Positions 1 through 8,593 of a stretch of DNA of 64,000 nucleotides are shown one piece after another (position 1 is the stretch's first letter; the number at the start of each line of letters is the position of its first letter). The notes below the pieces were generated by a model. The model was not told the DNA's origin, ran no database searches, and worked only from the letters and a program-made list of their open reading frames with translations. The position numbers and the translations under genes were made by a program. The DNA is from CAIYRG01 sp965247505 (lineage in GTDB: Bacteria; Pseudomonadota; Alphaproteobacteria; Micropepsales; Micropepsaceae), in NCBI GenBank assembly GCA_965247505.1, contig OZ252020.1, positions 2,604,001-2,668,000 on the forward strand, given 5' to 3'.

Positions 1-147
1 TGCGACACTCACGACAAGGCGGCGTTTCCCGGACATAACCCAGCTCCTAAGACACACTCAGATTGCTTGGAACAGTATCACTTAGAAAACGAATGTTTTC
101 GTGAAAAATCTGCCTATTGCACTATTTTAACGGGCCCCGGCGACGTC

Positions 148-576
148 CTACTGAACGAAAGGCGCATCTTCGGGGATTTCGACGTTGAGTCTTTCCCGGC
201 AAGTCGCGCCGTTGCACAACTCGGTCCCGTCCGAAAGTGTGATTGTGCTCAGCACACCTACGCGAGAGCCGTCTCTTGCCGGATGGAATCCTACTTCGAT
301 TTCATCTCCGGCTTTCACCGTATCGGCTGTCCAGCCGATAAAGCTCATATTGCGCGGCGAACCGCCTGTGATGGACCAACTTTCTTCATTGCCGTTCTCG
401 CCATTGACCGTTAAGTGCAGCCAGGAATGAGGATTGACCCACTCAAAATCCGTCACGGTTCCCCTTATGCTTTGAACTTGGGTTTGGTCGAACATGGCCA
501 TGGAATGATGTCCAAAGGCGGGAATCGCAAACAGCGATGCTGTAAATCCCGCAATAATTAATGTCTTAGAGAACAT
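148..576 (-). CDS. DUF6152-family secreted protein
   Basis: A 142-residue protein with a clear Sec signal peptide (residues 1-22, ending FAIPAFG) followed at once by HHSMAMFD, the N-terminal hallmark of DUF6152-type proteins. The family is small, periplasmic and of unknown biochemical function. The body has the usual IRGTVTDFEWVNPHSWL and GSPRNMSFIGW segments. A GGGAGG ribosome binding site lies just upstream of the ATG. This copy has a longer C-terminus than the others here, with a Cys pair (LCNGATC). It is divergent from the secreted protein at 731-1288, the first of several such pairings in this window. Family assignment is from motif recognition; function unknown. Confidence 0.85.
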   Translation of the reverse strand: MFSKTLIIAGFTASLFAIPAFGHHSMAMFDQTQVQSIRGTVTDFEWVNPHSWLHLTVNGENGNEESWSITGGSPRNMSFIGWTADTVKAGDEIEVGFHPARDGSRVGVLSTITLSDGTELCNGATCRERLNVEIPEDAPFVQ

Positions 577-730
577 CGGCGCCTCCCAAAGATGACTTGG
601 TCAGGGAACTCGGATTACCGTATGTTATAAGGCGGCGATTGCGGTGCCACAAGGCACCGGGGGGCGGACAATGTGGCGCGCCAGCGAAGCAAATTTTGCG
701 CGGTTTGGCGAAATTCGATGGGAGATACAG

Positions 731-1288
731 ATGCGGTTCACAAGTTTAGTGATCTTGGTGGGCGCTGCGCTCATGTTGATGGGAGCGCCGGCCAAAGCGC
801 AGTGGACCGACTATGTCAGCCATGAATTTGGTTTCGCCTTCCACGCGCCGGGCGAGCTCATTGTCGAGCGGGGAAGTTATCGGGCCGATACATCGGGCGA
901 GTATCCCACAATCGTTTACCGATCCATGGTGGATGATATCGAATTTAAAGTAATGGTATCCGACTTCAGGGACCGGGCGAGTGAAGGGGCAAGCCTGATG
1001 GAGGAAGCAGCCTTCACCTTTCAATTCGAAACGAATGTGTTGACGGACGATTACGCCCGTGTCGACACCGTCTATGGACGAAAAGTAACGATCGATCTGC
1101 CCAATGATGGTGGGCGCTCGATGGGCGCTTTCTATTTCGACCGGGGCTTTCTCTTTCAGCTGATTGGTACCGTGTTGCCGGCAAATGGGGATTACGGTTC
1201 GCCTAACCTGACCCGTTTTATCGATTCACATACTTTTGCCCAGAACCGCATTGAGCGCGACGCGACAGTGCTGGAAATGCCGGATTAG
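731..1288 (+). CDS. Small secreted hypothetical protein, paralog family A
   Basis: A 185-residue protein. The start at 731 is preferred over an in-frame ATG at 644 because GGGAGA lies 8 bases upstream and it opens directly into a signal peptide (MRFTSLVILVGAALML to PAKAQ). The mature protein begins QWTDYVSHEFGFAFHAPG. The same W-x-DYV start and F-x-P-GE element occur in the product of 5014-5535 and, weaker, of 10890-11456. All three lie beside DUF6152 genes, so they are treated as one paralog family. No catalytic motif is visible. Function unknown. Confidence 0.75.
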   Translation: MRFTSLVILVGAALMLMGAPAKAQWTDYVSHEFGFAFHAPGELIVERGSYRADTSGEYPTIVYRSMVDDIEFKVMVSDFRDRASEGASLMEEAAFTFQFETNVLTDDYARVDTVYGRKVTIDLPNDGGRSMGAFYFDRGFLFQLIGTVLPANGDYGSPNLTRFIDSHTFAQNRIERDATVLEMPD

Positions 1289-1469
1289 GCTCATCTGAGA
1301 AGTGCACATGCTTCGTAATTCTCACCTGAACCGGCGACAAGCTACGGAGTGCCCAAAAATTTAGGGACGCAAGGCGCTGCGCCGCCAAAAACCGATGCAA
1401 CGCCAAGCGCCCCGCGATAAGAGCTCAGGGCCTAAGCGCAAGCGGCTGATCGTCGCCATATATCCGCAA

Positions 1470-2039
1470 ACTGCCGAAAGATGGGGTAATCGGCCGGCGC
1501 TCTTATCTCTGACGATTGTGGGTGCTGCGCTTCAGGCTGATGTTAGCACGAGGTCAGTTTTTGCTGCCCCAAACATCAAACAAGGAGAAGCGCAGCATGG
1601 AACATTTTGCCGGATTGGACGTATCGGTCAAGGAGACGAGCGTCTGTATTGTGGACGGCACGGGCAAGATCGTGCGGGAAGTGAAGGTGGCAAGCGAGCC
1701 GGAGGCGCTGCTTCCGGTGCTGACGAACCCTAGCTACCACTTCAAGCGCATCGGATTGGAAGCCGGACCCTTATCGTCGCAATGGCTCTTCAGTGCTCTT
1801 GCCGAAGCGGGCTTGCCGGCGATTTGTGTCGAGACCCGGCATATGAGAGCGGTCTTGAAGGCCCAGATCAACAAGACGGACCGCAACGATGCGCGGGGGA
1901 TGGCGCAGATGATGCGGGCGGGGCTCTATCGTCCGGTGCATGTAAAGACGTTACGCAGTCAGAAGCACCGAATGCTGCTGACCCACCGCAAGCTGCTTCA
2001 GTCGAAGGCTATCTCCATCGACAACGATCTGCGCGGGAC
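1470..2039 (+). pseudogene. IS110-family element, 3'-truncated by IS3
   Basis: The transposase starts at 1597 (AAGGAG upstream) and matches the intact copy at 17245-18276 through GLDVSVKE, EAGP and DRNDARG (DEDD-type catalytic region). It has one extra codon: Ser-Ser where the intact copy has a single Ser. The reading frame is cut at about residue 148 by the IS3 that begins at 2040, and the C-terminal Ser-containing half is absent. The left end of similarity to the other copy is near 1470. The element is dead on its own. Confidence 0.9.
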
Positions 2040-2094
2040 TGGACCCTGCTGACGAAAGTGGAGACGTCCTGCGATAGGATTTTGATCGCAGGAG

Positions 2095-2397
2095 GTGCAA
2101 ATGTCGAAGCAGAATGGGAACAAGGGCCGGCGGTTTGATCGGGCCTTCAAGGAAGAAGCCGTCCGTCTTTTACAGACGAGCGGGCGCAGGCAGCGGCAGA
2201 TAGCAGGAGATCTTGGGATCAGCGTCAGCGCGCTCGGCCGCTGGGTCGCAGAATTGCGTGAGGAGGATTTGCTTTCCGGTCCGCATGAGGATGCAGCGAA
2301 GGAGATTACCCGCCGACGCCGAGAGCGTGATCTGGCCCGTCAGGAACGTGATCTCCTAAAAAAAGCGCTGGCCTTCTTCGCCAGGGAAAGTCGATGA
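2095..2397 (+). CDS. IS3 transposase OrfA
   Basis: A 100-residue helix-turn-helix protein (DRAFKEEAVRLLQTSGRRQR, then GISVSALGRW) with a Leu/Lys-rich C-terminal coiled-coil-like tail, typical of IS3 OrfA. GGAGGT lies 5-10 bases before the ATG. It overlaps orfB by an ATGA. Residue EITRRRRERD differs from copies 2 (L) and 3 (Q). Confidence 0.93.
   Translation: MQMSKQNGNKGRRFDRAFKEEAVRLLQTSGRRQRQIAGDLGISVSALGRWVAELREEDLLSGPHEDAAKEITRRRRERDLARQERDLLKKALAFFARESR
2358..2364 (+). other. Probable -1 programmed frameshift slippery site (A7)
   Basis: Seven A residues near the end of orfA. OrfB lies in the -1 frame and that frame is open from this tract to the orfB ATG with no stop, so slippage would give the OrfAB fusion transposase, the standard mechanism in the IS3 family. 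The same tract is in the two other copies. Inferred from sequence; not tested. Confidence 0.7.
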
Positions 2398-3266
2398 GGT
2401 TCCGGTTCATCGACGCGGAGAGGGCCGGGTTGGCGATGCCGATATTCCGCCTGTGCAGACTGCTGCAGGTCAGCGTCTCAGGCTTCTACGCTTGGCGCAA
2501 TCGCGGCCCAAGCCAGCGACAGCTCGATGACATGGTTCTACTCGCCCATGTCCGGGCAGCCTTTCGGCGCAGCCGCGAGAGCTACGGTGCAGAGCGGGTC
2601 CATCACGAGCTTGCCGAGAATGGGATCGAGGTTGGACGCCATAGGGTGGCTCGGCTGATGCGGGGAAATGGGTTGTCTCCAAAACGGAAACAGAAGTTCA
2701 AAAAGACGACGGACAGCCAGCACAACAAGGCCGTCGCATCGAACCTTCTCGACCAGAACTTCTCCGCCGAGGCACCCAACGAGAAATGGGCTGCCGACAT
2801 CAGCTATATCTGGACGGCACAGGGCTGGCTGTACCTGGCCGTCATGCTCGACCTCTACTCCCGGCGCGTCATCGGCTGGGCCGTGGGCGCTCGCATGACC
2901 AGCGACCTGCCGTTCAGGGCGCTTAACCGTGCTATCGGGCTGCGCCAACCTGGCGCCGGTGTGATCCACCATAGCGATCGGGGAAGCCAGTACTGCTCAG
3001 ACGCATACCAGGCGCGCCTCGGTGAACTCGGTTTCCTCGCCTCAATGAGCGGTAAGGGAAATTGCTATGATAACGCCGTCGTCGAGACCTTCTTCAAAAC
3101 CATCAAGTCAGAACTGATCTGGAGGACTGTGTTCATGTCAAGAAGCCAAGCTGAAACTGCCATAGCCGGATACATCGACGGGTTCTATAATCCAGTCCGT
3201 CGGCACTCGACGCTGGACTTCACAAGCCCCGTCAAATTCGAGGCAGAAGCAATGCAAACGGTGTAG
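2394..3266 (+). CDS. IS3 transposase OrfB (DDE integrase)
   Basis: A 290-residue rve-type integrase: an N-terminal HTH_21 region (ESYGAERVHHEL), then catalytic Asp in WAADISYIW, Asp in HHSDRGSQY and Glu in YDNAVVETFFKTIKSE, ending VRRHSTLDF. Full length. Probably made mainly as an OrfAB fusion by frameshifting at 2358-2364. Confidence 0.95.
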   Translation: MRFRFIDAERAGLAMPIFRLCRLLQVSVSGFYAWRNRGPSQRQLDDMVLLAHVRAAFRRSRESYGAERVHHELAENGIEVGRHRVARLMRGNGLSPKRKQKFKKTTDSQHNKAVASNLLDQNFSAEAPNEKWAADISYIWTAQGWLYLAVMLDLYSRRVIGWAVGARMTSDLPFRALNRAIGLRQPGAGVIHHSDRGSQYCSDAYQARLGELGFLASMSGKGNCYDNAVVETFFKTIKSELIWRTVFMSRSQAETAIAGYIDGFYNPVRRHSTLDFTSPVKFEAEAMQTV

Positions 3267-3295
3267 GGCGCCTCCACTTTTCCTGGATGGGTCCA

Positions 3296-3387
3296 GCGCG
3301 GTCGAGAACATCCATGGCGCGCTCCCCTATATCCGGTTTGCGCCCATTCTAGCCCTAACGGGTGTGGGTGTAAACCGGATAGGCAAG
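3296..3387 (-). mobile_element. Remnant end of an IS1595 element
   Basis: These 92 bases match the 5' terminal region of the IS1595 copies here, in reverse orientation: they run from inside the first transposase codons (MDVLDRA) to the terminal CTTGCCTATCCGG. The rest of the element is missing, cut at the IS3 boundary. Two bases differ from the intact copies, so it is an older or diverged copy. Confidence 0.85.
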
Positions 3388-3562
3388 GGTTGAATATGCC
3401 CCCTGCTTGAGACAGCACATTAAATGTCACCCATATGGTTTGTCAAGTATAACACCGCCAAAACTTAAGGGTAAGTACGCCGCAGGGTTTGTCCCTTTGA
3501 CTTATGGCTTGGCCCGTCAATACTTAACGTGGAACAGCTTTAGACAAAGAGGTCATGAACGC

Positions 3563-4462
3563 ATGAGAACCAGGCGAACCGGGAGAGAAAACAAAGCCTC
3601 CAGCGCGCGGGGGCCTTATCTCATGACGGCTATTCTCGCGCTCATGCTGCTGGTTTTTCCCCATGCGGCGACGATCGCCTCTGCACAGCCGGCGCAAGCT
3701 GACCAAAGCGTTGCGGATTTTTCCGGTTATTGGATGCGACCTGAAGCCGGGAACGGACGCATGTTCTACCCTCCCGAAATCGGCCCTGGTCCACTCGTGA
3801 ATATTGACGAAGCACGACTATTTACTATTGGCGATCACACGAGCCCGATCCTTCTGCCACATGCCGCCGAAGCTGTGCGGGCGCATGGCGATCAGGGCAG
3901 GGCCGACAATGTCATATATCCAGCTTGGTCGCTCTGCTGGCCGCCCGGTGTTCCGTTGATCCTGAACATGGCAGAGCCACTGCAGATACTTCAGCAGGAC
4001 AATCAAGTTATGATTATTCATCAGCGCGGAATGCAATTTCGCAAGATTTATTTAGATGAAGCACACCCGGACGAAATCGCGACCAGCTGGTATGGACATT
4101 CCATTGGCCATTATGAGGGCGTCAATACGCTTGTCATAGATACGATCGGGCAGGACACGCGCTCGCTCACAGATCGTTTTGGATCGCCCAAAAGTGAAGC
4201 GATGAGAGTTGTCGAGCGCTACACTATTTCGGCCGACCGCCAAACTTTGAACGTGGAGTTTGAGGTCGAGGATCCAATGACTTTTACGACCCCTTGGACC
4301 GCACGTTTCGCTTATGTTCGTCCGTCGTCCCGGGCCGGATATGTGCCCGGAGGATTTAATCGCGATGACGAAGCAGTTCAGGAGACTGTGTGCGCGGAAA
4401 ATAATCGTGACGCACAGGGAGGAATATTTCCCATCCCAATGGCCGATACGAGCGACTTCTGA
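3563..4462 (+). CDS. Secreted hypothetical protein, paralog family B
   Basis: A 299-residue protein. The start at 3563 follows AAAGAGGT at good spacing and leads into a signal sequence ending ATIASAQPAQA. The mature part begins FSGYWMRPEAG and contains SIGHYEGVNTLVIDTIGQD, VVERYTIS and DPMTFTTPWTARF. These are the recurring motifs of a widespread uncharacterised bacterial family that is often found next to DUF6152 genes. Relatives in this window are 42384-43271 (same organisation, also ending ADTxDF) and, more distantly, 12680-13372. It is followed by a DUF6152 gene 128 bases downstream, probably co-transcribed. Enzymatic role unknown. Confidence 0.75.
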   Translation: MRTRRTGRENKASSARGPYLMTAILALMLLVFPHAATIASAQPAQADQSVADFSGYWMRPEAGNGRMFYPPEIGPGPLVNIDEARLFTIGDHTSPILLPHAAEAVRAHGDQGRADNVIYPAWSLCWPPGVPLILNMAEPLQILQQDNQVMIIHQRGMQFRKIYLDEAHPDEIATSWYGHSIGHYEGVNTLVIDTIGQDTRSLTDRFGSPKSEAMRVVERYTISADRQTLNVEFEVEDPMTFTTPWTARFAYVRPSSRAGYVPGGFNRDDEAVQETVCAENNRDAQGGIFPIPMADTSDF

Positions 4463-4590
4463 TCGGCGAACAAGCTCTGTGATCTGCAAGTTTTCGAGCC
4501 CAATTAAACAGGCTAGGGGTGATTGAATTTTTATCGTAAAAGTTAGATGTTCCGAGGGCCATTGAGACCAAAAGAGGTCAGTCGCTATCC

Positions 4591-4986
4591 ATGAAAACGC
4601 TAACCAAAATACTGCCGTTTACTTGCGTAGCAATTTCATTTTTTTCGACCCCTGCTTTGCCGCATCATAGCCATGCGATGTACGAACCGACGCAGCGGAT
4701 CACGCTGAAAGGCACGGTGAGCCAGCTGCAATGGAACAACCCGCATGTATTTCTCTATATCAATGCAGAAGATGAAAATGGCGAGGTCGGCAATTGGACG
4801 TTGGAAGGCGGTGCACCTGCTGTCCTTCTGAGACAAGGCTGGCCCAGCGAGGGCGCGCAGCCCGGTGATGCAATTACGGTGACGATCAGACCCTTATTGG
4901 CCGGCACACGCGGTGGTCTTATTCGCACCGTCACTTTTGCCGACGGTTCGGTCTTTACCTATGAAGGCGGCGGCGCCGAAGGGTAG
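4591..4986 (+). CDS. DUF6152-family secreted protein
   Basis: A 131-residue protein with a signal peptide (MKTLTKILPFTCVAISFF to PALP) then HHSHAMYEPTQ, followed by LKGTVSQLQWNNPHVFL and GGAPAVLLRQGW. It has the same architecture as the other DUF6152 members here, and normal family length. It lies downstream of the family B gene at 3563-4462 and converges on the family A gene at 5014-5535, with 27 bases between them. Probably periplasmic; function unknown. Confidence 0.87.
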   Translation: MKTLTKILPFTCVAISFFSTPALPHHSHAMYEPTQRITLKGTVSQLQWNNPHVFLYINAEDENGEVGNWTLEGGAPAVLLRQGWPSEGAQPGDAITVTIRPLLAGTRGGLIRTVTFADGSVFTYEGGGAEG

Positions 4987-5013
4987 CGCGCGCGCCGCAA
5001 CCTTAGGCACGCA

Positions 5014-5535
5014 CTATCGAGGCAAATCGATCGCAACGCCCTCGGCATCGATCACATAAATCGATTGTTGAAATTGGACGGGCGGAAACGCGTCCGCAGC
5101 CACATCTCCTTCGGCGATAAAGAGTTGTCCATCATGAAAAAGAATTGTCGCCAATATCTGACGGCCGTCCCCGGCGATCAGGCTTATTTCATGCGCCGGC
5201 ACGCCGTCATATTCGCTCAGTCGGTCATAAATGGCCTCGCCCCTTTGGCGCATCATCTGGGCGGTGTGCTCGATCTCATCCAGGGCATCGGCGCCTTCGG
5301 CAAAGTGGACCACCGTCACGCGATAAAGGCTGGTTCCTTGCTCAGCGGCAAAGCTACGCGCGGGAACGACGCTGGAATCTGCGCTGCTATATTCAGTGTC
5401 CTCTTCAGTCGGCTCGACCGGAAAATTCACTGCAAAGCGGTGTCCAAGATTGACATAGTCGATCCAATTTTGCGCCGAGGCCGGCGGCGAAATCAGCATC
5501 GCGGCTATAGAAACAATAATTGCAATCACGCGCAT
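5014..5535 (-). CDS. Small secreted hypothetical protein, paralog family A
   Basis: A 173-residue protein using the ATG at 5535 (GAGGTGA just upstream; an adjacent TTG is possible). The signal peptide ends PPASAQ and the mature N-terminus NWIDYVNLGHRFAVNFP resembles 731-1288 (QWTDYV). Later segments (TLYRVTVVHF, HTAQMMRQRGEAIYDRL, RQILATILFHDGQLFI) align with 10890-11456 (RFVLTAVDF, LRQKGEVLFE, RLLATTYMYDRRLYIME). It is an uncharacterised exported family with no recognisable active site. Confidence 0.75.
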   Translation of the reverse strand: MRVIAIIVSIAAMLISPPASAQNWIDYVNLGHRFAVNFPVEPTEEDTEYSSADSSVVPARSFAAEQGTSLYRVTVVHFAEGADALDEIEHTAQMMRQRGEAIYDRLSEYDGVPAHEISLIAGDGRQILATILFHDGQLFIAEGDVAADAFPPVQFQQSIYVIDAEGVAIDLPR

Positions 5536-5804
5536 CAACTCACCTCGTCTCGCTAAGCAAAATTAGAATAACACAAGGGGCGATATTGGTCCTTTTTGGC
5601 TCATTGGCTGCGTTCAACTGTGATCGCCATTTATCGGGTTCGCTCGCCATCAGGCCGACATCGCCCCGGATCGCCCTAGATCAAAACGCCCCCCAAACTC
5701 AATCATTGGCCCACTCCCAATATTGGCCGAAGTGCAAAGCCCGCGCGTGGCCCCGCGAATTCCTGAAAAGTTACAAACCGAGCCCCGAATTCCGGCATCG
5801 GGGA

Positions 5805-7244
5805 TGTCCCGGTCGATGTTGAAAAGTTGAGGTAGGTGTCGCTCTCCTGGAGCCGTTAGGCTCCGGGTGCTGCAAACCCAAAAGGGAGAACGACACCATG
5901 GGAAATAATATCCGTAGTTCCAGCCGCCCGAAAGCCCTTGCCCCCTCGATTCCTATGCCGCCGCTGGCGGACGCGATGGACGCAGTCCATCTCAGCGTGG
6001 ATCGGTTTTGTCTTCTGGCCGGGGTCGAGGCCTTGGCCGAGATGATGGAGGGGGACGCCACGACCGTGTGCGGGGCCCGACATCGCCGCCATGGGGACCG
6101 TCGAGGTTATCGCTGGGGCAGGACACATAGCGAGATCGGCTACCACGGCGGCAAAGTGAAGGTGGCCCGGCCACGGGTTCGTGACCGGGCGGGCAAAGAG
6201 GTGAGCTTGGAGAGTTGGCAGGCGCTACGCGATGCCAACCTGCTGCTCGAGTGGGCGCTCAACCTGATGGTGCTGAACGTGTCGACCCGCAAGTACCACC
6301 GCGCGGTCCGTCTGCCCGAGGGCGACCTGGCGAAAGCGCGTGGCGACGGCACCTCGAAGTCGGCCGTTTCCCGGCGCTTTGTGGCGCTGTCACGCAAGAA
6401 GATGAAGGCCTGGCTCGCCTCGGATCTCTCGGAAGTCGACCTGCTAGTCATCCAGATCGACGGTCTGCATGTCGGCGACCATGTCCTGATGGCGGCGATC
6501 GGCGTCGATGGCAACGGCGACAAGCATGTCCTGGCCGTGGTCGAGGGGGCGACGGAGAACACGGTCATCGTCCAGGCCTTGATCGACAATCTCCTCGCCA
6601 GGGGGCTCGATCCGACACTGCCGCGGCTGTTCATCGTCGATGGCGCGAAGGCACTCAGCAAAGCGATCCGAAACACCTTCGGTGTGGCCGCCGCCATCCA
6701 GCGCTGCCAGGTCCACAAGGGCCGTAACATCATCGAGCGCCTGCCCCAACATTTGCACGCGAGCGTCAAGAAGGCGCTCCGTCAGGCCTGGGACCAGGAC
6801 GACGCAAACAAGGCCGAGCGGCTCTTGCGCAACCTGGTCCGGCGTCTGGAGCATGAGGAACCGGGCGTCTCGGGCAGCATCCTGGAGGGGCTGGAGGAGA
6901 TCCTCACCGTCATCCGCCTCGGCCTACCGCACGAACTCCGGCGCTCGCTCGCCTGCACCAACATCGTCGAGAACGCGCTCGGCACGGTGCGCCAGGTCAC
7001 CCGCAACGTCAAACGCTGGAGACACGCCGAGATGGCGCTCAGATGGACCGCCGCCGGCCTGCTGGAGGCCCAGAAAACCTTCCGTCGCCTCAAGGCCTAT
7101 CGCCAGCTGCCCATCCTCCGAAATGCTCTCCAGGAACACTTGAGAAAGGCTCAGGCCGACAGTGCCATTGAAACCATCATGAAGGCAGCATAACATCATC
7201 AACCAGAGACGCCTGCCCCACGAATTTCAACAGAGATAGGGACA
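5805..7244 (+). mobile_element. IS256-family insertion sequence, copy 1
   Basis: A 1440-bp element with terminal TGTCCC inverted repeats and one transposase gene. An inverted second copy lies at 15066-16504. The 8-bp flanks do not match (ATCGGGGA against TTGCCGGT), so no target duplication supports a simple insertion. The right end abuts the signal-peptide region of the DUF5916 gene and removes its start codon. Confidence 0.88.
5898..7193 (+). CDS. IS256-family (Mutator-type) transposase
   Basis: A 431-residue transposase. Mutator-type features include LLVIQIDGLHVGDHVL (first catalytic Asp), LFIVDGAKAL (second Asp), CQVHKGRNIIERLP, and TNIVENALGTVRQVTRNVKRW (Glu region and C-terminal signature). 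Full length and intact here, so it could supply transposase to the frameshifted copy at 15117-16411. Confidence 0.95.
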   Translation: MGNNIRSSSRPKALAPSIPMPPLADAMDAVHLSVDRFCLLAGVEALAEMMEGDATTVCGARHRRHGDRRGYRWGRTHSEIGYHGGKVKVARPRVRDRAGKEVSLESWQALRDANLLLEWALNLMVLNVSTRKYHRAVRLPEGDLAKARGDGTSKSAVSRRFVALSRKKMKAWLASDLSEVDLLVIQIDGLHVGDHVLMAAIGVDGNGDKHVLAVVEGATENTVIVQALIDNLLARGLDPTLPRLFIVDGAKALSKAIRNTFGVAAAIQRCQVHKGRNIIERLPQHLHASVKKALRQAWDQDDANKAERLLRNLVRRLEHEEPGVSGSILEGLEEILTVIRLGLPHELRRSLACTNIVENALGTVRQVTRNVKRWRHAEMALRWTAAGLLEAQKTFRRLKAYRQLPILRNALQEHLRKAQADSAIETIMKAA

Positions 7245-7421
7245 TTGCCGGTTTCTGTGCTTGGTGACCGCATTCACGGTCTCGTCGAGCCCTTCGCATG
7301 GCCAAGCGCCACCTTCGGGTTCCGCCTACTACACTGCGCAGGCGGTACGGATTGACTCGGCCAGGGTGGACCCTGCTGACGAAAGTGGAGACGTCCTGCG
7401 ATAGGATTTTGATCGCAGGAG

Positions 7422-7724
7422 GTGCAAATGTCGAAGCAGAATGGGAACAAGGGCCGGCGGTTTGATCGGGCCTTCAAGGAAGAAGCCGTCCGTCTTTTAC
7501 AGACGAGCGGGCGCAGGCAGCGGCAGATAGCAGGAGATCTTGGGATCAGCGTCAGCGCGCTCGGCCGCTGGGTCGCAGAATTGCGTGAGGAGGATTTGCT
7601 TTCCGGTCCGCATGAGGATGCAGCGAAGGAGATTACCCGTCTACGCCGAGAGCGTGATCTGGTCCGTCAGGAACGTGATCTCCTAAAAAAAGCGCTGGCC
7701 TTCTTCGCCAGGGAAAGTCGATGA
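7422..7724 (+). CDS. IS3 transposase OrfA
   Basis: A 100-residue HTH protein, same as the OrfA at 2095-2397 except TRLRRERDLVRQ. The A7 slippery tract is present before its end. Confidence 0.93.
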   Translation: MQMSKQNGNKGRRFDRAFKEEAVRLLQTSGRRQRQIAGDLGISVSALGRWVAELREEDLLSGPHEDAAKEITRLRRERDLVRQERDLLKKALAFFARESR

Positions 7725-8593
7725 GGTTCCGGTTCATCGACGCGGAGAGGGCCGGGTTGGCGATGCCGATATTCCGCCTGTGCAGACTGCTGCAGGTCAG
7801 CGTCTCAGGCTTCTACGCTTGGCGCAATCGCGGCCCAAGCCAGCGACAGCTCGATGACATGGTTCTACTCGCCCATGTCCGGGCAGCCTTTCGGCGCAGC
7901 CGCGAGAGCTACGGTGCAGAGCGGGTCCATCACGAGCTTGCCGAGAATGGGATCGAGGTTGGACGCCATAGGGTGGTTCGGCTGATGCGGGGAAATGGGT
8001 TGTCTCCAAAACGGAAACAGAAGTTCAAAAAGACGACGGACAGCCAGCACAACAAGGCCGTCGCATCGAACCTTCTCGACCAGAACTTCTCCGCCGAGGC
8101 ACCCAACGAGAAATGGGCTGCCGACATCAGCTATATCTGGACGGCACAGGGCTGGCTGTACCTGGCCGTCATGCTCGACCTCTACTCCCGGCGCGTCATC
8201 GGCTGGGCCGTGGGCGCTCGCATGACCAGCGACCTGCCGCTCAGGGCGCTTAACCGTGCTATCGGGCTGCGCCAACCTGGCGCCGGTGTGATCCACCATA
8301 GCGATCGGGGAAGCCAGTACTGCTCAGACGCATACCAGGCGCGCCTCGGTGAACTCGGTTTCCTCGCCTCAATGAGCGGTAAGGGAAATTGCTATGATAA
8401 CGCCGTCGTCGAGACCTTCTTCAAAACCATCAAGTCAGAACTGATCTGGAGGACTGTGTTCATGTCAAGAAGCCAAGCTGAAACTGCCATAGCCGGATAC
8501 ATCGACGGGTTCTATAATCCAGTCCGTCGGCACTCGACGCGGGACTTCACAAGCCCCGTCAAATTCGAGGCAGAAGCAATGCAAACGGTGTAG
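7721..8593 (+). CDS. IS3 transposase OrfB (DDE integrase)
   Basis: A 290-residue integrase with all three DDE motifs intact; it differs from copy 1 at only a few residues (RVVRLM, LPLRAL, STRDF near the end). In the -1 frame relative to OrfA with a 4-base overlap. Confidence 0.95.
   Translation: MRFRFIDAERAGLAMPIFRLCRLLQVSVSGFYAWRNRGPSQRQLDDMVLLAHVRAAFRRSRESYGAERVHHELAENGIEVGRHRVVRLMRGNGLSPKRKQKFKKTTDSQHNKAVASNLLDQNFSAEAPNEKWAADISYIWTAQGWLYLAVMLDLYSRRVIGWAVGARMTSDLPLRALNRAIGLRQPGAGVIHHSDRGSQYCSDAYQARLGELGFLASMSGKGNCYDNAVVETFFKTIKSELIWRTVFMSRSQAETAIAGYIDGFYNPVRRHSTRDFTSPVKFEAEAMQTV

Larger units (their letters stand above)
2040..3295 (+). mobile_element. IS3-family insertion sequence, copy 1
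   Basis: A 1256-bp element, the same length as copies at 7367-8622 and 40585-41840. The ends are imperfect inverted repeats beginning TGGACCC and sharing AAAGTGGAG a few bases in. It carries overlapping orfA and orfB. No 3-bp target duplication is seen (left GAC, right GCG). The left flank is IS110 and the right flank is a cut IS1595 end, so this copy sits at a recombination or deletion junction and not at a simple insertion site. Confidence 0.93.
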
